Assembly (NCBI GenBank): GCA_027294455.1
Contig: JAPULZ010000079.1
Coordinates: 1 to 64,000 of the forward strand
Reading direction: 5' to 3'
From: Gemmatimonadota bacterium
GTDB lineage: Bacteria; Gemmatimonadota; Gemmatimonadetes; Gemmatimonadales; GWC2-71-9
Length of the DNA: 64,000 bases
This document shows, piece after piece, positions 60,283 through 64,000 of this stretch (position 1 is its first letter; each line of letters opens with the position of its first letter). The notes beneath the pieces were generated by a model that saw only the letters and a list, made by a program, of their open reading frames with translations, was not told the origin of the DNA and searched no databases. The position numbers and the translations under genes were made by a program.

Positions 60283-61552
60283 GCTGGTAACGATCGGCAA
60301 CGAACTGCTGCTCGGTTTTACTCTCGACACCAACACCGCCGAACTCGCGACCGCCCTCAATGCGGTGGGCGTGCGTCTCGTGCGCTCCACCACCGTGGCC
60401 GACACCCCCGATGCGATCCGCGACGCCGTGCGCGACGCTTTGGCCCGGACGGGCTTCGTGGTCACCACGGGCGGCTTGGGACCGACCCGGGACGATGTTA
60501 CCAAAAAAGTCGTCGCCGATCTTTTCGGCGCGCCGTTGGACCTGGACGCGGAGTACCTCGAAGAGCTCCGCAAACGCTTCGAGCGTCTCGGCCGGGGACC
60601 GATGTCGGAGAAGAACCGGAGCCAGGCCGAGATTCCCCGCGGCGCGGTGGCGCTGCAAAACCCCAGGGGCACCGCCCCCGGGGTGTGGCTGGAAGGTCCT
60701 CCGGGTGTGGTAGTGATGCTGCCGGGCGTTCCGCATGAGATGCGGGGACTGCTCGAAACCGAGCTCGTGCCGCGGCTGGTGCGGCGCATGGCAGGCAGCG
60801 ACACCACCGTGACGCGCTCCCGCCTGCTGCGAACGACCGGCATCGCCGAATCGTCTCTGGCCGATGAGCTGGAGGGTGTGGACGAGCGCATCGCCCCGGT
60901 GACCTTGGCCTATCTGCCGAGCCTCGAGGGCGTCGATCTTCGGTTGACCGCCTGGCACATGGCGGCGGCGGCGGCGGATGCAGCCCTGGAGGACGCCGTT
61001 CAGGCCATCCTCCCGCTGCTCGGCCGGCGATACTACGCTGAGGCAGACGGCGATCTCGCGGCGGTCGTACTCGACGGATTGGGCCGCGCCGGGCACCGTC
61101 TGGCGACGGCCGAATCCTGTACCGGGGGCTTGCTGGGCGAGCGCATCACGGCCATCGGGGGTTCGTCGGCGGTCTACGTGGGCGGTGTCGTGGCCTATGC
61201 CAACGAGGTGAAAGGCGGCGTCTTGGAGGTGTCCCCCGACATCCTGGAGCGGCACGGTGCGGTGAGCGAGGAGGTGGCCCGGGCCATGGCCCGGGGGGTG
61301 GCCGAGCGGCTGGGAGTGAGTGCGGCCATGGCGGTCACCGGGGTCGCGGGGCCCGGTGGCGGCACGCCCGACAAGCCGGTGGGGACGGTTTACGTGGCGG
61401 CCCGGCTGGGGGACGCCGATCGGGTCGTGAGACTCGGCTTGTCCGGCGATCGGGACGCCGTGAGGCGTCGCAGCGCCCAAGCCGCGCTGGATCTGCTCAG
61501 AGGCCTCCTGGCCAGGAGCGTCGGAGCGGAAGATCCCGGCCTGGCAGGTTGA
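60272..61552 (+). CDS. cinA: CinA family protein (ADP-ribose pyrophosphatase / NMN deamidase)
   Basis: A 426-residue two-domain protein. The N-terminal MoCF-like domain has IGNELLLGFTLDTNTAEL, the TTGGLGPTRDDVTK motif and VVMLPGVPHEM. The C-terminal NMN-deamidase domain has ATAESCTGGLLGERIT, then SYANEVK-type spacing (AYANEVKGGVL), and VTGVAGPGGGTPDKPVGTVY. The two activities recycle pyridine nucleotides; the link to competence in some bacteria comes from an operon with recA, absent here. Confidence 0.95.
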   Translation: MELELVTIGNELLLGFTLDTNTAELATALNAVGVRLVRSTTVADTPDAIRDAVRDALARTGFVVTTGGLGPTRDDVTKKVVADLFGAPLDLDAEYLEELRKRFERLGRGPMSEKNRSQAEIPRGAVALQNPRGTAPGVWLEGPPGVVVMLPGVPHEMRGLLETELVPRLVRRMAGSDTTVTRSRLLRTTGIAESSLADELEGVDERIAPVTLAYLPSLEGVDLRLTAWHMAAAAADAALEDAVQAILPLLGRRYYAEADGDLAAVVLDGLGRAGHRLATAESCTGGLLGERITAIGGSSAVYVGGVVAYANEVKGGVLEVSPDILERHGAVSEEVARAMARGVAERLGVSAAMAVTGVAGPGGGTPDKPVGTVYVAARLGDADRVVRLGLSGDRDAVRRRSAQAALDLLRGLLARSVGAEDPGLAG

Positions 61553-61562
61553 TGCCCTGCCA
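61542..61562 (+). terminator. Hairpin spanning the cinA stop codon
   Basis: TGGCAGG and CCTGCCA pair perfectly around a 7-base loop that contains the TGA stop. Only a short TTGTGG follows, so a classic T-tract is missing. It may be a terminator or an mRNA stabiliser before the grpE leader. Confidence 0.45.
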
Positions 61563-61663
61563 TTGTGGCGCTAGCGACTGGTACGGCCTTTGCCAGGTCA
61601 GTATAGTTCGATCCGTCGCATGATCCCCTGCAATCGACACCAGGTAGCGACCAGGGAGTGTGG

Positions 61664-62290
61664 ATGAAGTCACGGAAACCCAAACCCGAGGCGGCACAGC
61701 CGGCGGACGCCGAAGTCCAGGATCCGCCAGCAGGTGAGGCGCCGGCCGCGGCAGCCGAGGCGCCGGTGGTGGAGGAGGAAACCACCGCCCGGCAGGTTCT
61801 CGAGAGCCCGGAACAGGCCGTGACGCGGCTGCAGGGCCAGCTGGCCGAGATGCAGGATCGGCATCTGCGCGTCGCCGCGGAGTACGACAATTTCCGCAAG
61901 CGTACCGCTCGGGAACGCACCGAGCTCTGGACCCGGGCGCAAGCCGACGTCGTGGCCCGCGTTCTCGATGTGCTGGATGACTTTGGACGGGTGCTCGATG
62001 TCGATCGGTCGCAGGCCACCATGGAAGACGTGATCAAGGGCGTGGAGCTTGTCGAGCGGAAGTTGGTGCGGGATCTCGAAGCATCCGGCCTCGAACGGGT
62101 GGGCGAGGTGGGTGAGCCGTTCGATCCCAATCATCACGAAGCCATTGGATCGGTGCCCGCCGAATCAAAGGAACACGATCACACCGTGGGGACCGTTCTG
62201 CAGCACGGCTACAAGTTCGGAGGTGCGCTGCTGCGGCCGGCGCGGGTGCAGGTTCGCATGTGGCACGATGACGGGGGCGCAGCCGGTTGA
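61664..62290 (+). CDS. grpE: Nucleotide exchange factor GrpE
   Basis: A 208-residue cochaperone that releases ADP from DnaK. A long acidic, Ala/Pro-rich start (to about residue 45) precedes the coiled coil [28 protein letters not shown], given here in parts, which is the family hallmark. The beta domain has [17 protein letters not shown] and [23 protein letters not shown] 61664 sits at a normal distance from GGGAG; a GTG two codons earlier would be too close. No CIRCE element is seen. Confidence 0.95.
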   Translation: MKSRKPKPEAAQPADAEVQDPPAGEAPAAAAEAPVVEEETTARQVLESPEQAVTRLQGQLAEMQDRHLRVAAEYDNFRKRTARERTELWTRAQADVVARVLDVLDDFGRVLDVDRSQATMEDVIKGVELVERKLVRDLEASGLERVGEVGEPFDPNHHEAIGSVPAESKEHDHTVGTVLQHGYKFGGALLRPARVQVRMWHDDGGAAG

Positions 62291-63372
62291 TGCCGCAATC
62301 GAGAGACTATTATCGGATTCTCGGGGTCGCGAGTTCGGCGAGCAAGCAGGAGATCAAGAAGGCCTACCGCAAGCTCGCGAAGAAGTACCATCCCGATGCC
62401 AATCCCAACAACAAGTCCGCTACCGAGAAGTTCAAAGAGGTTTCGGAAGCGTATTCGGTCCTGAGCGACTCCGCACAGCGCAAGAAGTACGACATGATGC
62501 GCAAGTTCGGGGCGTTCACCGGCGCCGGCCGGGGGACGTCGTCCACGGGCCGTGGTTCCGGCTCGCCGTTCGAAGATTTCGACTTCAGTGCGGGCCTCGG
62601 CGGGTTGGGCGACATTTTCTCCTCCATTTTCGGCCGGGGCAAGAAGACGGAAGCCGTCGAGGCCATCGAACAGACGGTGGAGGTGACGTTCCGCACGGCC
62701 ATCCTCGGCGGCAAGGTGCCGGTGACGGTACCGGTGTCGGAAGCGTGCCCGACCTGTGGGGGGAGCGGCGCGGCGCCAGGAGCGCAGATTTCGTCTTGCG
62801 ACGAGTGCAAGGGCCGAGGCACGGTGAGCTTCGGTCAGGGAGGGTTCGCTGTGAACCGGCCGTGTCCCAAGTGCCGCGGTCGCGGGACGGTTGCCAGCGA
62901 GGGGTGCTCGCGATGCGGCGGTGGGGGCGAGGTGGATCTCAAGAAAAAGATCATGATCACCGTCGCGCCGGGCACGGATTCGGGTAGCAAGGTGCGGCTG
63001 AGGGGACAGGGCCAGCGCCACCCGAGCGGTGGCAAACCGGGGGACCTGGTGGTTACGTTTTCCGTCAAGCCCGATCGCTTCTTCCGGCGTGACGGGGACA
63101 ACCTGATCTGTACCGTCCCGATCAATCTGGCGGCAGCCACGCTCGGCACCAAGGTTCGCGTCCGCACGATCGACGGCAAGCGCGTCGCGTTGCGCATTCC
63201 GCCGGGCACTCAGCCCGGTCGCAAGTTCCGGGTGAGAGGCATGGGCGTCGAACGCAACGGCAAGCGTGGCGATCAGTTCGTCGAAATCGACGTCAAGATT
63301 CCCGAAAAGCTGGACGAACGCCAGGAAGGCCTGCTCAAGGATTTTGCCGAGGCCGCGGGCCTCAAGTACTAA
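62290..63372 (+). CDS. dnaJ: Chaperone protein DnaJ
   Basis: A 360-residue type I J-protein. The J domain (about 6-70) has the HPD motif in KYHPDANP. A Gly/Phe/Ser-rich linker is next, then the zinc domain with four CxxCxGxG repeats ([32 protein letters not shown]) and the substrate-binding C-terminal domain (FRVRGMGV). ATG 62290 shares a base with the grpE stop. dnaK is not next to it. Confidence 0.96.
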   Translation: MPQSRDYYRILGVASSASKQEIKKAYRKLAKKYHPDANPNNKSATEKFKEVSEAYSVLSDSAQRKKYDMMRKFGAFTGAGRGTSSTGRGSGSPFEDFDFSAGLGGLGDIFSSIFGRGKKTEAVEAIEQTVEVTFRTAILGGKVPVTVPVSEACPTCGGSGAAPGAQISSCDECKGRGTVSFGQGGFAVNRPCPKCRGRGTVASEGCSRCGGGGEVDLKKKIMITVAPGTDSGSKVRLRGQGQRHPSGGKPGDLVVTFSVKPDRFFRRDGDNLICTVPINLAAATLGTKVRVRTIDGKRVALRIPPGTQPGRKFRVRGMGVERNGKRGDQFVEIDVKIPEKLDERQEGLLKDFAEAAGLKY

Positions 63373-63378
63373 TTCGGG

Positions 63379-64000
63379 TTACCGCAGCCAATTCTCCACG
63401 CTGTCCGGGCGGAAGCTGCCGTTGCGCTCGACCGTGAAGGTAGCGTTCGGACCGGGCGCCGACCATTGCAGAATGTCGCCGTCAAGGCGGCCCATGGTGT
63501 ACACGATGAACGTCTCGTCGCGCGGCACGCCGGCGATGACGTGAATTCGTCCGTGCCGGTCGATGGCGATGTCGGTGAGAAACGCGGTCTCCGCCCACGG
63601 CCAATCCATCCGCCAACGAATATTACCGAATTCGTTGTAGAGGGTGACGTGCGCGCCGGGAACGGCGTGCAGCACGCCACCGGCCGCGCCCGCGATCAAG
63701 CTGAGCCGCATACCAACCTCGACCAGCGCGAAGGTGGCGGAGGAGTCGCCATCCAGCACGACCAGTTGGTCGTCGGCCGACTCGACGACGATCTGCCCGT
63801 CGGGCAACACCGCAAACTGGTGCGGGATGGATGAGATCCCCCGCAAATCGATCCGGCGCTCAAGCGTTCCGTCCCAGGAAAGCACGACGATCTCTGGCTG
63901 CCCGGCGTCGCCGAGGTCGGAGACGTACCAGCGGCCACCTTGCTGCTGCACATGGAGTGGGTGCCGCAGGGCGTCGGTGCCGATGGTGTCGGCGATGTTG
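63379..64000 (-). CDS. Beta-propeller-like protein, C-terminal part (partial at window end)
   Basis: The frame is open to the end of the window, so the start lies outside. About 207 residues show repeated blade-like units, each with a DG or DRHG turn between hydrophobic strands: VLSWDGTLERRIDL, AVLPDGQIVVESAD, and DIAIDRHGRIHVIAG. This fits a 6-bladed NHL-like propeller. No catalytic motif is seen. It converges with dnaJ with a gap of only 6 bases. Confidence 0.72.
   Translation of the reverse strand, partial: NIADTIGTDALRHPLHVQQQGGRWYVSDLGDAGQPEIVVLSWDGTLERRIDLRGISSIPHQFAVLPDGQIVVESADDQLVVLDGDSSATFALVEVGMRLSLIAGAAGGVLHAVPGAHVTLYNEFGNIRWRMDWPWAETAFLTDIAIDRHGRIHVIAGVPRDETFIVYTMGRLDGDILQWSAPGPNATFTVERNGSFRPDSVENWLR

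Noticed and set aside
61553..61663. Possible CIRCE heat-shock operator before grpE.
   Set aside because: No TTAGCACTC-N9-GAGTGCTAA repeat or close variant is present.

Overview
The window is GC-rich bacterial chromosome (well over 60% G+C by eye) from a Gram-negative-like, non-model phylum. My best guess is Gemmatimonadota or a close neighbour; this is inferred from the gene mix and not proven. The mix is a zinc-type S14, a B12-dependent class II ribonucleotide reductase, several zinc-ribbon/FHA/PEGA Ser/Thr-kinase proteins, an MglA/MglB pair, a pyruvoyl arginine decarboxylase, many GTG starts, and many 1-4 bp start/stop overlaps. There are no rRNA or tRNA genes, insertion sequences, phage genes or CRISPR arrays; one RNA gene (SRP RNA) is supported.

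Layout. 1-12182 (+): the end of tuf, then an uninterrupted S10-spc ribosomal protein operon (rpsJ to rplO), secY, adk and map. It stops there: the usual infA/rpmJ/rpsM/rpsK/rpsD/rpoA/rplQ block does not follow. 12179-13887 (-): formimidoyltransferase and inositol-monophosphatase-type genes, converging on map. 13924-19979 (+): trpS, an MgtC-type membrane protein, a divergent PilT-like ATPase, a DapA-family aldolase, an unusual membrane M28 peptidase and purA. 20066-22429 (-): a lone bacterial tyrosine kinase/polysaccharide co-polymerase with a long leader and a divergent promoter pair. 22805-33535 (+): glycerate kinase, glyQS, an SNF transporter, three small genes (the middle one ubiquitin-like), an HDAC-family deacetylase, priA, then a short unknown gene, a Fur-family regulator, pyruvoyl arginine decarboxylase and agmatinase, the last four overlapping. 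33584-35653: ccdA, a decayed gamma-glutamyltransferase on the minus strand, and murQ.

35716-44983 is the most distinctive part. A minus-strand, largely translationally coupled set encodes a zinc-ribbon/double-FHA protein, a membrane Ser/Thr kinase, a membrane PP2C phosphatase and a membrane FHA-trypsin protease. Divergent to it lie a cell-wall amidase and a second Ser/Thr kinase whose extracytoplasmic part carries PEGA and TonB-C-like domains. Kinase, phosphatase, phosphothreonine readers and protease together look like one envelope signalling system, and murQ and the amidase next door suggest a cell-wall theme.

45280-55273 (+) holds nrdJ (with a DnaA box upstream), a possible 37-residue membrane microprotein, ispG, a sirtuin, pyk, a metallo-beta-lactamase-fold hydrolase, a YtxH-type protein, threonine aldolase and trkA. 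55335-63372 (+) holds SRP RNA directly abutting dnaX, then ybaB, recR, a small membrane protein, mglB-like and mglA genes, pgsA, cinA, grpE and dnaJ (no dnaK). The window ends inside a minus-strand beta-propeller-like gene.
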